NCBI RefSeq assembly: GCF_018918325.1
Contig: NZ_JAHLQH010000017.1
Span: forward strand, 1-63,375
Length of the DNA: 63,375 nt
Direction of reading: 5' to 3'
From: Clostridium sp. MSJ-8
Lineage (GTDB): Bacteria; Bacillota; Clostridia; Clostridiales; Clostridiaceae
In this document: piece after piece, positions 18,397 through 28,252 of the stretch
How positions within the stretch are numbered: the first letter of the stretch is position 1
Layout of the letters: every line of letters begins with the position of its first letter
Translations under genes and position numbers: made by a program
The notes under the pieces: generated by a model
Databases searched by the model: none
Told to the model about the DNA's origin: nothing
What the model saw: only the letters and a program-made list of their open reading frames with translations

Positions 18397-19800
18397 TTAC
18401 TTCCAAGCATCTATATTACTTAAATCAGGCATAGATTTTGCTGTAAATACAGGTTCTTTTATTCCAGAACGTTTTTGATCTTCATAATCCTTTAATAATC
18501 TAAAGGCTGTCTTACAAAGCATTGCAATTGCAATTAAATTGATTATTGCCATAAGCCCCATAAATATATCAGCTAAAGTCCATACAAAATCTAAGCTTAC
18601 TTTAGAGCCTAAAAAGACCATAAATACAGTAAACAATCTATATATAGTTAGAACATGTTTCTTTTTAGATATAAATTCTATATTAGATTCACCATAATAA
18701 TAGTTTCCTATAATAGAGCTAAATGAGAATAATAATATACATATGGCAATAAAGTAGTTACCCCATGAACCAACCTGTGAAGAAAGAGCTTTTTGAGTAA
18801 GTTCTATACCTTTTAGTCCACTAGTAACTGGATCAACATCAGATAATAGTATAATGAAAGCTGTACAGCTACATATTATAATTGTATCAGTAAATACACC
18901 TAATGTTTGGATTAAGCCTTGTTTTACTGGGTGTGATACTGTTGCAGTTGCTGCAGCATTAGGCGCACTACCCATACCTGCTTCATTTGAGAATAAACCT
19001 CTTCTAATACCATTTAATAATGCAGCACCTAGAGTACCACCTGCAACTTGCTTTATTCCAAATGCACTTTTTATTATAAGTGCAATTACTGAAGGAAGCT
19101 TAGTTATGTTAATTATTATAACAAGTAGAGCTATTAATATATAAGCTATGGCCATAATTGGAACAATTACTTCTGATATTTTTGCGATTCTATGAATACC
19201 ACCGAATATTATAATAAATGTTAAAATGGTTATTAGTATGCCTATTATGTTTTTATTAAATCCAAAAGCAGTATTTATTGCAGAAGTAATAGTATTTGAT
19301 TGTACAGAATTAAATATTAATCCAAATGTGACAGTGATAAGTATTGCGAATATTAATCCCATCCATTTTTTATTTAGAGCTTTTTTCATATAAAAAGCTG
19401 GTCCGCCTATATAGTCACCATTAGAATCTTTTTCTTTGTATAATTGAGCTAGAGTTGATTCGATAAAACTTGAAGCAGCTCCTATTAGTGCAATTATCCA
19501 CATCCAAAATATTGCACCAGGGCCACCTATAGTTATAGCAATTGCAATACCTGCAAGATTACCTGTACCAACTCTAGAAGCGGTACTTATACAAAAAGCT
19601 TGGAATGAAGATATTCCTTTATTATCTTCATTACTTGAGAAACTATCTCCTAATAAACGAAACATTTCTTTTATCATTCTGAATTGTACAAATTTTGTTT
19701 TATATGAGAAAAATAATCCTAAGCACAATAAAAGAGCGATTAAGATATATGTCCATAAAAAATTGTTGCATTTATCTGCTAAGTCATTTAAAAATAGCAT
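18397..19800 (-). CDS. Sodium:alanine symporter family protein (AGCS), second copy
   Basis: A 467-residue polytopic transporter with the AGCS hallmarks STASRVGTGNLAGIAIAI, GGPGAIFWMWIIALIGAASSFIE and SNEAGMGSAPNAAATATV. It is clearly diverged from the paralogue at 7720 (different N-terminus, longer polar C-terminal tail of about 35 residues), so the two probably differ in substrate or regulation. GGGAGGA precedes the ATG at 19800. It is transcribed away from the PBP gene, with a terminator between them. Its 3' end abuts a MITE-1 copy. Confidence 0.9.
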   Translation of the reverse strand: MLFLNDLADKCNNFLWTYILIALLLCLGLFFSYKTKFVQFRMIKEMFRLLGDSFSSNEDNKGISSFQAFCISTASRVGTGNLAGIAIAITIGGPGAIFWMWIIALIGAASSFIESTLAQLYKEKDSNGDYIGGPAFYMKKALNKKWMGLIFAILITVTFGLIFNSVQSNTITSAINTAFGFNKNIIGILITILTFIIIFGGIHRIAKISEVIVPIMAIAYILIALLVIIINITKLPSVIALIIKSAFGIKQVAGGTLGAALLNGIRRGLFSNEAGMGSAPNAAATATVSHPVKQGLIQTLGVFTDTIIICSCTAFIILLSDVDPVTSGLKGIELTQKALSSQVGSWGNYFIAICILLFSFSSIIGNYYYGESNIEFISKKKHVLTIYRLFTVFMVFLGSKVSLDFVWTLADIFMGLMAIINLIAIAMLCKTAFRLLKDYEDQKRSGIKEPVFTAKSMPDLSNIDAWK

Positions 19801-19930
19801 AAATATCCTCCCTGTAATTCATATTTAGACATTCTTTTTAATAAATTATATAGTGAAATTTAAAAAAATGCAAGAAATACTGTTTATAAATTGCATTTTA
19901 AATTTACTTTATTGAAATTAACAAAATATA

Positions 19931-19966
19931 AAAACCACCAGAATCATATCATTCAATGGTGGTTTT
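19931..19966 (-). terminator. Terminator of the PBP gene
   Basis: AAAACCACCA (19931-19940) pairs with TGGTGGTTTT (19957-19966). Read on the minus strand, the stem runs into a T-rich tail just after the PBP stop codon. Confidence 0.85.
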
Positions 19967-19989
19967 TTATATTTTGAATAATTCAAATA

Positions 19990-22536
19990 TTATTCTTCAG
20001 GATTATTTTCATTTTCAGTATCAGAGTTATTGTCATTATTGTGATTATTGTCATTATTTTCATTATCATGAGAATTATTATTGTCATTGTTATCTTCATT
20101 GTTAGTTTCATTATTATTCTCGTTATTATTATTCTCATTATATTTGTTGCTATTTCTATATTTTGTATTAGTAGAGTAATTAGTACTTCCTATTAAGTAA
20201 GGATAATCTGCAGTAACAGGGTTTGGATTAGCTTTTTTTACCAAAACACCACCACCATAATTAACATGTGCGTCACAATAAGATGTTGGTTCAGTACCTT
20301 CTATAAACATTTCAGTATATACACGATTGCCTCTAGGATCACTAGAACATAAGCTAGTAGCTAGCTTTCCTGAATCCTTGCATACAGTGGCTGTTGTTAT
20401 ACCTGAAGGTTGTTCTATATCTTTAACTTCCAATCCTTCATGAGCTTTTTCCATTATCTTAGCCCATACAGCAGCTGCTGAGTTAGAGTTAAGTCCATAT
20501 TTTTCATTTAAATTAACTGAACTATTATAATAACCTAGCCATACAGATCCAGAATAATATGGTGTAAGTCCTGAGAACCATAAGTCTTTGAAGTCAGTTG
20601 GAGTTCCTGTTTTACCAGCAGTTGGCATAGATCCCCATTGAGCACTTGGACCTGTATAAGATCTAGAACCTTTTAATAAGTCATACATTATATAAGCTGT
20701 TTGCTTTGAGAAAATCTCTTTTGTTTCAACCTCGTTATCTAGTATTACATTACCTGAAGCATCTTCTACCTTAGAATATAGTCTAGGTTCAGTATAGACA
20801 CCTTTATTACCAAATACACCAAATGCTGAAGCTAATATATAAGGAGTACCTCCATCAGGATTCTTAGGATCATTACGGAATTGTCCTAAGGCAAGGGTTG
20901 CAATACCTGTATAATCATCATTATATTTTAAACCAAATTCTTTGCCATAAGCCTTACCTGTATCAACCCCTAGTTTGTTTTCTACAAGAACAGCAACTAC
21001 ATTTTTAGAATACATAATACCATCCCTTAATGTTACATTACCTGCATATTTGAAGTCATCATTATTAGGATTGTATGGTGTTCCATCAGAATCAAATAAT
21101 CCTTCGCTTTCAGGAATAGGTGCATCATCTATTGTAGAAGCTGCTGTTAATATCTTTTCATTTATAGCTGGACCATATACAGTTAATGGTTTAGTACATG
21201 ACCCTATAGAACGTAATTCACTATAAGCTCTATTAGTTGATTGTGCAGTATGTTCACCACGACCACCTATTACTACCTTAACAGAACCTGTATGATAATC
21301 GACGATAGTACAAGCAGCTTGGAAGGCTGGGGTATTACTATTTGGTATTACCTCTTCGCCATTATAAACAGTGGTTTCATCAAGAACTTGTTGTGCATAA
21401 TCTTGTAATTCTCTATTCATGTTTGTGTATATTTTTAAACCACCATTTGCTAGTAATTTTGAAACTTCGTCTTTTGTATATTTGTATTTGTTAATTAAAT
21501 CTTCTTTTACTTGTGCTATTGTAGGGTTAATGTACCACTCATATTCTAGTTTGTATGATTTATGAGTTGAAGAGAATACTAAACCACCATTGTCGATATC
21601 TGTAATTGCTTGATTGTACTCTTCTTGAGATATTTTTCCTAGTTCTAACATCTTAGATAGGACTGTTTTAGTTCTATTAATATATGTTTCTTTGTTAGAA
21701 CAAGAATATGCACTATAAGTAGTTGGAGCTTGAGTAATACCTGCAATATATGCACATTCTATTAGATTAAGTTGACTAGCAGGTTTTGCAAAGTATAAAT
21801 TAGCAGCTGCATCTACACCATAGGCAGTTCCACCCATAGGGATTGTGTTTAGATAAAGACATAAAATTTCATCTTTTGATAATTGCTTTTCTAATTGAAT
21901 TGCAAGCCACATTTCTTTGATTTTTCGTTCAATCTGAGAACTCTCATTAGTTAATATAGTGTTTTTTAGTAATTGTTGAGTTATAGTTGAACCACCATGG
22001 AATTGAGTATTACCTGAAAAAACTTTTTTTACATCTGTTACAAATGAACCAACAATTCTTATAGGATCAATTCCAAAATGTGTATAAAATCTCTGATCTT
22101 CAATGGATGTAAAGGCATCTTTTAGATTCTGAGGTATTTCTTCATAACTTATTACATTTCTATCTACTTCAGAAATAAGGTTATCCATAAATTCACCATT
22201 ATCATCATAAACAGATGTAGGTTCACTTAAGGCTTTTACTGCATTTACATCTAAATCTGGAGTGCTTTTTATAATTGCAAAAACATATCCTAAGCCTATA
22301 ACAGTTATAGTTAAGCATAAGAAAAATACAGTTAAAAAGATTCCTTTAAATATTCGAAAACCAAGAGATCTTTTTTTCTTTTTTTTCTTCTTGGAAGTTT
22401 TATTATTTACGACATTTTTTGCTTGATTACTTTTAGAAGAAGTAGTTGCTTTATTATTGTAAGGATAGCTTACTTTTTTTGTATTATTGGATTTTTTGGC
22501 TTGATTTTTATTATTGTTATTGTTGTTTGTTGCCAT
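19990..22536 (-). CDS. Class A penicillin-binding protein (PBP1A type)
   Basis: An 848-residue bifunctional peptidoglycan synthase. Residues 1-55 are a Lys/Asn-rich cytoplasmic tail, followed by one membrane helix (to about 85). The glycosyltransferase domain (GT51) has EDQRFYTHFGIDPIRI with its catalytic Glu near 146 and GGSTITQQLLKN. The transpeptidase domain has SCTK (nucleophile Ser near 446), SKN and KTGT (near 641). The last 55 residues are almost only Asn, Glu, Asp and His, a low-complexity tail outside the membrane. AGGAGG precedes the ATG. It polymerises and cross-links the cell wall. It is divergent from yunB. Confidence 0.95.
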   Translation of the reverse strand: MATNNNNNNKNQAKKSNNTKKVSYPYNNKATTSSKSNQAKNVVNNKTSKKKKKKKRSLGFRIFKGIFLTVFFLCLTITVIGLGYVFAIIKSTPDLDVNAVKALSEPTSVYDDNGEFMDNLISEVDRNVISYEEIPQNLKDAFTSIEDQRFYTHFGIDPIRIVGSFVTDVKKVFSGNTQFHGGSTITQQLLKNTILTNESSQIERKIKEMWLAIQLEKQLSKDEILCLYLNTIPMGGTAYGVDAAANLYFAKPASQLNLIECAYIAGITQAPTTYSAYSCSNKETYINRTKTVLSKMLELGKISQEEYNQAITDIDNGGLVFSSTHKSYKLEYEWYINPTIAQVKEDLINKYKYTKDEVSKLLANGGLKIYTNMNRELQDYAQQVLDETTVYNGEEVIPNSNTPAFQAACTIVDYHTGSVKVVIGGRGEHTAQSTNRAYSELRSIGSCTKPLTVYGPAINEKILTAASTIDDAPIPESEGLFDSDGTPYNPNNDDFKYAGNVTLRDGIMYSKNVVAVLVENKLGVDTGKAYGKEFGLKYNDDYTGIATLALGQFRNDPKNPDGGTPYILASAFGVFGNKGVYTEPRLYSKVEDASGNVILDNEVETKEIFSKQTAYIMYDLLKGSRSYTGPSAQWGSMPTAGKTGTPTDFKDLWFSGLTPYYSGSVWLGYYNSSVNLNEKYGLNSNSAAAVWAKIMEKAHEGLEVKDIEQPSGITTATVCKDSGKLATSLCSSDPRGNRVYTEMFIEGTEPTSYCDAHVNYGGGVLVKKANPNPVTADYPYLIGSTNYSTNTKYRNSNKYNENNNNENNNETNNEDNNDNNNSHDNENNDNNHNNDNNSDTENENNPEE

Positions 22537-22629
22537 TTTATCCTCCTGTAAAATAAATAATAATAATATAAAATATTATAGCATAATTATAATATTAGTG
22601 TATTAATAACTCAATATAAAGGTATAAAC

Positions 22630-23277
22630 ATGAATTATAAAAACAAAAAATATTCCAAAAATAGGAAAAAATATATTGTGATTATATCATTATTTATTGT
22701 TATTTGTCTAACTTTTTTTGCTTATTTTTTTGACAAAAGAATATTTCCTTCTGTTTTAAAAATGAGCGAGGTTAAAGTTAAGGCAAAAGTAGTTGAAATT
22801 ATTAATGAAACAAGTTTAGAATTACTTAGCGATGAGTTCTCATATAATGAAATGATGATAATAGATAGAGATTCTGAAAATAATATTTCATTAATAAGAG
22901 CTAACACTATTAAACTTAATTATTTATCGTCTAAATTAGCTATAAAATGCAATAATAAATTGGACAAAATGGGAAAAGTCGGAATAGAGGTTCCGTTAGG
23001 ATGGATTAGTGATAATAGTACTTTTTATGAACTAGGACCAGACATATGTGTAAATTTAGAGCCTGTAGGTAACCTAGAAGTAGAATATAATTCTATATTT
23101 GAGAGTGCCGGCATAAATCAAACAAGACATATAATCAATCTAGAGGCAAAAGCTACAGTTAAAATAGAAGTACCATTACATAATGAAGAATTTATAGTAA
23201 CATGTACAGTACCAATTGCAGATACTATAATAATAGGAAAAATTCCAAGTACAGCAATAGATTTCGGAAAAAACTAA
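22630..23277 (+). CDS. yunB: Sporulation protein YunB
   Basis: A 215-residue protein of the YunB family, needed for efficient sporulation in Bacillus and common in clostridia. It has one N-terminal membrane helix (KYIVIISLFIVICLTFFAYF) and an extracytoplasmic part with VGIEVPLGWISDNSTFYELGP, the best-conserved stretch, and INQTRHIINLEAKATVKIEVPL, followed by VPIADTIIIGKIP near the end. The length is normal. The ribosome binding site AAAGG is modest. No sigma-E or sigma-K promoter was confirmed by eye. It points away from the PBP gene and ends in a hairpin before hflX. Confidence 0.88.
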   Translation: MNYKNKKYSKNRKKYIVIISLFIVICLTFFAYFFDKRIFPSVLKMSEVKVKAKVVEIINETSLELLSDEFSYNEMMIIDRDSENNISLIRANTIKLNYLSSKLAIKCNNKLDKMGKVGIEVPLGWISDNSTFYELGPDICVNLEPVGNLEVEYNSIFESAGINQTRHIINLEAKATVKIEVPLHNEEFIVTCTVPIADTIIIGKIPSTAIDFGKN

Positions 23278-23303
23278 AAAGGAAGAAATTAATCTTCCTT
23301 TTT
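23276..23303 (+). terminator. Terminator after yunB
   Basis: AAAAAGGAAG (23276-23285) pairs with CTTCCTTTTT (23294-23303), overlapping the yunB stop codon. The extended -10 sequence TGGTATAAT (TATAAT at 23306-23311) follows directly and probably serves hflX. Confidence 0.75.
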
Positions 23304-23350
23304 GGTATAATATAAGTTAAAAATAAGACTAATTAAGGAGACTAGCAATT

Positions 23351-25138
23351 ATGGTTACAGGAAATATAGAAGGTATCAAAAAATCATATTTAGAAGAATT
23401 AGATTTATTACATAAAGTCAAAACTTCAAGAGATGAGATATGTAACATTGAAATAATAGATAAAATAACAAGAATATCATCTATTATAGAGAAAGAAGTA
23501 AGCGTAGCAATAGATAGAAGAGGCAATGTAATTTCAGTAGCTATAGGAGATTCTACATCTGTTTCTCTTCCTATATTAGAATTAGTAGAGAAGAAATTAT
23601 GTGGTGTTAGAGTTATACATACACATCCTAATGGTAATAGTCATTTATCAGCATTAGATATATCAGCATTACTTAAGCTTAAGTTAGATGCTATAGTTGC
23701 AGTTGGAATACTTGATGGTAGAATAACTGATTTATCTATGGCAACTATTTTTGTAAAGAACGATATATTAACTTATGAGGAGAAGAATAATATATCAATA
23801 GAACAAGCGTATTCTATTAACATATCAGAAATGATTCGTTATTCTGAGAGTTTAGTTAAGAAGAGTGATGTAATTGAAGAAGATACAGAAAAAGCTATAT
23901 TAGTAGGCTCAGATACTAGAGAGAGTTTAGATGAATTATATGATTTAGCAGAAGCATGTGATATTCCTGTTCTAGAAACAGTGTTTCAGAGTAGATCTAA
24001 GGTAGATCCAGCATTTTTTATAGGCAAGGGAAAGGTTTTAGAGATAGCTACTTTAAGACAGAAGTTAAAAGCTAACCTTATAATATTTGATGACGAATTA
24101 TCAGGATCTCAAGTAAGAAATCTAGAGGCTAATATAGGTGCTAAGGTTATAGATAGAACAACACTTATATTAGAGATATTTGCAAGACGTGCAAAGAGTA
24201 AAGAAGCAAAGATTCAAGTGGAGCTTGCTCAACTTAAGTACAGAAAGAGTAGACTACAAGGTCTAGGAACTGTTTTATCTAGAACCGGTGGCGGAATAGG
24301 AACTAGAGGTCCTGGAGAAAAGAAATTAGAAACAGATAGAAGACATATAGAAGAAGCTATATATGACTTAAATAAAGAGCTTAAGAAAATAAAAAAAGTA
24401 AGAGAAGTTCAAAGAGGTAAAAGAACTAAAGAGAATATACCTAAGGTATCATTAGTAGGTTATACTAATGCAGGTAAATCTACTTTAAGAAATAATTTAT
24501 GTGAAAAAGCAGCAAGCGAAACAAGTCAAAAAGAAAAAGTATTTGAAGCTGACATGTTGTTTGCTACACTAGATGTAACTACAAGAGCCATAAAGCTTAA
24601 GAATAAAGGAATTATAACTTTAACTGATACAGTAGGATTTGTTAGAAAACTTCCACATGACTTAGTAGAGGCATTTAAATCTACACTAGAAGAAGTTGTT
24701 TATAGTGATTTATTATGTCATGTTGTTGATGCATCATCTGATTCAGCTATTTCAGAAATAATAGCTGTAGAAACTGTGTTAAAAGAGATAGGTGCAACTG
24801 ACAAAAAAATGATATTAGTACTTAATAAAGTGGATAAGGCAACTCCAGAACAAATCGAAGAAATAAGAAAAGATGCTAAGCTAGAGCAGATTATAGAAAT
24901 TTCAGCGAAGGAAGGTCTTAACCTAGATGAATTGTTAACAATAATAGAAGAAAATCTTCCATATAATATGCAGAAAGTAAAATTATTAGTTCCTTATGAT
25001 AAAGGTCAATTAGTATCAATGATTCATAACAATTGCAGAGTTATAGAAGAGGAATATAGAGAAAATGGAACTTATTTAGAAGCAGAAGTAACAGATGAAT
25101 TTTATAATAAAACAAAGGAATATATTCTTGAGGAGTAA
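23351..25138 (+). CDS. hflX: GTPase HflX with N-terminal JAB/MPN-like domain
   Basis: A 595-residue protein. Residues about 180-590 are a regular HflX ribosome-associated GTPase: the HflX domain with DPAFFIGKGK and GTRGPGEKKLETDRR, G1 GYTNAGKST (about 371-379), G3 DTVGF and G4 NKVD. Residues about 40-120 look like a JAB/MPN metallo-domain: Glu in EKEVSVAIDRRGNV and the metal motif HTHPNGNSHLSALD with both His and the Asp kept. HflX splits stalled or hibernating ribosomes; the extra domain could be an isopeptidase-like hydrolase or a binding module. Bacillus-type HflX lacks it, but similar long forms are common in clostridia. It is the first gene of a four-gene unit, 5 bp from the next. Confidence 0.9.
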   Translation: MVTGNIEGIKKSYLEELDLLHKVKTSRDEICNIEIIDKITRISSIIEKEVSVAIDRRGNVISVAIGDSTSVSLPILELVEKKLCGVRVIHTHPNGNSHLSALDISALLKLKLDAIVAVGILDGRITDLSMATIFVKNDILTYEEKNNISIEQAYSINISEMIRYSESLVKKSDVIEEDTEKAILVGSDTRESLDELYDLAEACDIPVLETVFQSRSKVDPAFFIGKGKVLEIATLRQKLKANLIIFDDELSGSQVRNLEANIGAKVIDRTTLILEIFARRAKSKEAKIQVELAQLKYRKSRLQGLGTVLSRTGGGIGTRGPGEKKLETDRRHIEEAIYDLNKELKKIKKVREVQRGKRTKENIPKVSLVGYTNAGKSTLRNNLCEKAASETSQKEKVFEADMLFATLDVTTRAIKLKNKGIITLTDTVGFVRKLPHDLVEAFKSTLEEVVYSDLLCHVVDASSDSAISEIIAVETVLKEIGATDKKMILVLNKVDKATPEQIEEIRKDAKLEQIIEISAKEGLNLDELLTIIEENLPYNMQKVKLLVPYDKGQLVSMIHNNCRVIEEEYRENGTYLEAEVTDEFYNKTKEYILEE

Positions 25139-25143
25139 AGATA

Positions 25144-26043
25144 ATGAAAAAAAGTATAGCTGAATTACAGATAGCATTCCAGTCAATAACTAACTCATTA
25201 AAACGTAATAAAAAAGTAAGAGCAGTGTTCACATATGGTAGTATAGTATCAGGAGATATTTGGGAAGGCTCAGATATAGATATTTTCATAGTATATGAAG
25301 ATGAGTATGATAAGATAAGAGATATATTTTCAGAGTCAAAAGGTGTACCAGTACATGCAAAGGTTCTATCAAGAGAAGAATTTATAGAGTTAGATAAGGT
25401 ATCAGGTAATAAAGGAATTATTAGAGATTTAATGGCCAAATCTAAAATGGTATTTTCTAAGGATGCAATTATAAGTGAAATATATAATAGATCTAGATAT
25501 AGTAATGATAGTCAGCTAGAAAAATGGAATTTGGTGTATCTTGGTAATATAATAAGTGACTTAGGTGTATGTAAAAAGTATTTAATAAATGGAGGATTGA
25601 ATACATCATATGAGGTTCTAATGAGAGTTTTAGATGGAGTTGCTAAATTATATATAAATTTAAACGGATATGAAAAAACAAAAGATTCAGTGGTTATGGC
25701 CTCTAATTTAAGTCATTCAATAGAAAATGTAGTTACTAACTTGTTTAATAGTAAAGTTACAATAAAGGTACTACAAGAAACTATAGATTATGTAGATATA
25801 TTTATACAGGATAATCTTATAGAAGCTTCAAAATTATTATTAGAATGTTTATCTAATCAAGAAATAGCAGTAAGTGCTTATGAACTTACACATTCAGAAT
25901 TATTTAGTGAATTTAACATAAAGATAGAATTTATACTTAAGGAATTAGCAAGAAGAGGATATGTTATTCAAGAAAAAAGACCATTGTATGATTCTTCAGG
26001 AATAAGGATTATGAAAGAATATGTATATAAGATAAAAAGTTAA
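25144..26043 (+). CDS. Nucleotidyltransferase-fold protein
   Basis: A 299-residue protein with an N-terminal polymerase-beta-type nucleotidyltransferase domain: YGSIVSGDIWEGSDIDIFIV with GS at 32-33 and the metal-binding Asp44 and Asp46. The C-terminal 180 residues are helical (about 125-235), then a winged-helix-like end (FSEFNIKIEFILKELARRGY). This resembles the KNTase/MNT architecture. Small antitoxin MNT proteins are much shorter, and no HEPN toxin gene is adjacent, so a toxin-antitoxin role is unlikely. The substrate is unknown. The gene lies between hflX (5 bp) and a MocR-type regulator (25 bp), so it should be co-transcribed. Confidence 0.72.
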   Translation: MKKSIAELQIAFQSITNSLKRNKKVRAVFTYGSIVSGDIWEGSDIDIFIVYEDEYDKIRDIFSESKGVPVHAKVLSREEFIELDKVSGNKGIIRDLMAKSKMVFSKDAIISEIYNRSRYSNDSQLEKWNLVYLGNIISDLGVCKKYLINGGLNTSYEVLMRVLDGVAKLYINLNGYEKTKDSVVMASNLSHSIENVVTNLFNSKVTIKVLQETIDYVDIFIQDNLIEASKLLLECLSNQEIAVSAYELTHSELFSEFNIKIEFILKELARRGYVIQEKRPLYDSSGIRIMKEYVYKIKS

Positions 26044-26068
26044 TTAACGTACAGGGGGGCTATTATTT

Positions 26069-27487
26069 ATGGTTGATAAACTGTTTCAGATAAAATTTAT
26101 AGAAGAAGAAGCCAAGTATATAACTATAGCAAATCATATAAAATCATTAATTGAGGACAAAAAGATAGATGATGGGGCTAAACTTCCTACTATTAGAGAA
26201 TTATCTACATACCTTGGTGTAAATAATGTAACTATAGTTAGTGCATATAAAAAACTCGTAGATGAAGGATTTGCTAAACAAAAAATGGGTAGTGGTACTT
26301 ATGCAAAAAGAAAAGAAATAGCTTTTTCATTTAATAAAACTTATTCTAATACAGTTAGAAAAATGAATATAATGAATCATGAAGATATAATAGATTTTTC
26401 GGGTGAAACAGTTAAGGAAAATATATTTCCTATAGAGCATATAAAAGAAACTATAACTGAAGTGTTAGATAGAGATGGTGCTAGTGCTTTAATATCACAA
26501 AATCCATTAGGATATGATAAGTTAAGAAGTGCAATAAATAAGGTTTTATGGAAAGGAAAACTTAATTCAGAAGATATACTTATTATATCTGGAGCACAAC
26601 AAGGAATAGATATAGCATCTAAAACTATATTAAACATTAATGATAATGTAATAGTTGAAAAGCCTACTTATGGAGGTGCATTATCAGTATTTAAATGGAG
26701 AAGAGCTAATATATTTGAAGTGGATATGGAAGAAGATGGGGTGGATATAGATGCATTTGAGAACATCCTCAAGAAAAATAAAATAAGAATATTTTATACC
26801 ATGAGTTATTTTCAGAATCCTACAGGCGTTAGTTATAGTAGGGAGAAAAAGGAGAGAATAATACAATTAGCAAAGAAATATGATTTTTATATAATAGAAG
26901 ATGATTATTTATCAGAACTTATATATGATAAATCGGTAGAATATGCACCATATAAGTGGTTAGATAAGGATGATCGTGTAATATATATAAAAAGTTTTTC
27001 AAAGATATTTCTTCCAGGAATTAGAATTGGATATATAATAGCACCTAAAGTATTTAAAGAGAGTATTAGAAATTCTAAATTTAATACTGATATAGCAACA
27101 TCAAGCTTGATGCAACGTGTGCTTGAACTTTATATAAAAAAAGGTTATTGGATAGATAATATACATTTTCTAAATGAAGAATATAAGAATAGATATAATT
27201 TTATGTCAGAAATTCTTAATACAGAATTTAAAGATATGATAAGCTATAAGGAACCTGGTGGAGGTTTAAGTTTTTATGTTCATATAGAAAATAGTAGAAT
27301 TAATTCTAGAAAGTTATTTATAGAATTGAGCAAAAAAGGAGTAATAATAACACCAGGAGTATTATTTTTTAGTGATATAAGAGAAGGAGATAAGACTTTT
27401 AAGATAAGCTTTGCCCAAACAGATATAAATAATATTAAGAAGGGGCTAGATATAATAAGAGAGGAGTTAGAAAAGTGGCATATATAA
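26069..27487 (+). CDS. MocR-type regulator (GntR domain plus aminotransferase)
   Basis: A 472-residue fusion. The N-terminal winged helix (about 15-85; AKLPTIRELSTYLGVNNVTI is partly visible as LPTIRELSTYLG) binds DNA. Residues 100-470 form a fold-type I aminotransferase domain with the PLP-binding Lys312 in SFSKIFLPGIRIGY, and IFYTMSYFQNPTGVSYS. Such proteins sense PLP or amino-acid derivatives and act as activators or repressors. A strong GGGGGG-type ribosome binding region precedes the ATG. It overlaps yigZ by 13 bp. Its target genes are not evident; a divergent partner, as in PdxR systems, is absent. A second MocR-type gene lies at 55566. Confidence 0.88.
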   Translation: MVDKLFQIKFIEEEAKYITIANHIKSLIEDKKIDDGAKLPTIRELSTYLGVNNVTIVSAYKKLVDEGFAKQKMGSGTYAKRKEIAFSFNKTYSNTVRKMNIMNHEDIIDFSGETVKENIFPIEHIKETITEVLDRDGASALISQNPLGYDKLRSAINKVLWKGKLNSEDILIISGAQQGIDIASKTILNINDNVIVEKPTYGGALSVFKWRRANIFEVDMEEDGVDIDAFENILKKNKIRIFYTMSYFQNPTGVSYSREKKERIIQLAKKYDFYIIEDDYLSELIYDKSVEYAPYKWLDKDDRVIYIKSFSKIFLPGIRIGYIIAPKVFKESIRNSKFNTDIATSSLMQRVLELYIKKGYWIDNIHFLNEEYKNRYNFMSEILNTEFKDMISYKEPGGGLSFYVHIENSRINSRKLFIELSKKGVIITPGVLFFSDIREGDKTFKISFAQTDINNIKKGLDIIREELEKWHI

Positions 27488-28122
27488 CTATAAGAAATTA
27501 TGGGGAAGATTCATTTATAGAGAAGAAGTCAGAATTTATAGGATATGCAAAGAGAGTTGAGAATGAGGAAGAGGCAAAAGCATTTGTAGATGAGATAAAA
27601 GCAAAACATAAGCAAGCTAGACATAATTGTTTTGCATACATAATTGGAAGTAATATGGGAATCCAAAGATATTCTGATGATGGAGAACCTCAAGGAACAG
27701 CTGGTATTCCTATATTAGAAGTTATGAAAAAAAGTGGAATAACAGATTGTGCAATAGTTGTTACTAGATATTTTGGTGGAATATTATTAGGGACAGGTGG
27801 TCTTACACGTGCATACACAAAAGGTGCGTCTATGGCTATAAATAATGCTGGAATAATAGAAAAAGTAAAGGGAGTAAAGTTATCTATAGATATAAATTAT
27901 GATCTATTAGGTAAAGTCCAATATTTATGTACTCAAAATAATTGGTATATGGAAGAAGTGACATATGAAGAAAATGTAAGATTCTATATATTAGCAGAAG
28001 AAAGCATAGCTAATGAAATAGAACAAGAAATTACTAATACTACTAATGCTCTAGCTCATATAAAGAGAAGTGATGAAGGAGATTATTTTAAAGAAGAAAA
28101 TAGATTATATGCAGAAATATAA
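27475..28122 (+). CDS. yigZ: YigZ/IMPACT family protein
   Basis: A 215-residue member of the UPF0029 family: N-terminal IMPACT domain with KHKQARHNCFAYIIG, YSDDGEPQGTAGIPILEVM and VVTRYFGGILLGTGGLTRAY, and a small C-terminal DUF1949-like domain. Family members are linked to translation control and ribosome-associated functions, but the bacterial role is unsettled. The start is GTG at 27475, with GAGGAG eight bases ahead, inside the end of the upstream gene. Co-location with hflX supports a link to ribosome function, as inference. A strong terminator follows. Confidence 0.9.
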   Translation: MAYITIRNYGEDSFIEKKSEFIGYAKRVENEEEAKAFVDEIKAKHKQARHNCFAYIIGSNMGIQRYSDDGEPQGTAGIPILEVMKKSGITDCAIVVTRYFGGILLGTGGLTRAYTKGASMAINNAGIIEKVKGVKLSIDINYDLLGKVQYLCTQNNWYMEEVTYEENVRFYILAEESIANEIEQEITNTTNALAHIKRSDEGDYFKEENRLYAEI

Positions 28123-28140
28123 TTTGATAAATTGAATGAG

Positions 28141-28184
28141 AAAAATCTGTAATCCGTGTAATATTAAGGATTGCAGATTTTTTT
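28141..28184 (+). terminator. Terminator of the hflX-yigZ unit
   Basis: AAAAATCTGTAATCC (28141-28155) pairs with GGATTGCAGATTTTT (28168-28182), one T-G pair, followed by Ts. Confidence 0.9.
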
Positions 28185-28252
28185 TGTTTGTATTTTAATC
28201 TTTTAATTATGCATATTTTAATAGTTAGATGAAAATAATAAATTGAAAGAAC

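Noticed and set aside
25144..26043. MNT-HEPN toxin-antitoxin system
   Set aside because: The nucleotidyltransferase is about twice the size of MNT antitoxins, and no HEPN gene is next to it.
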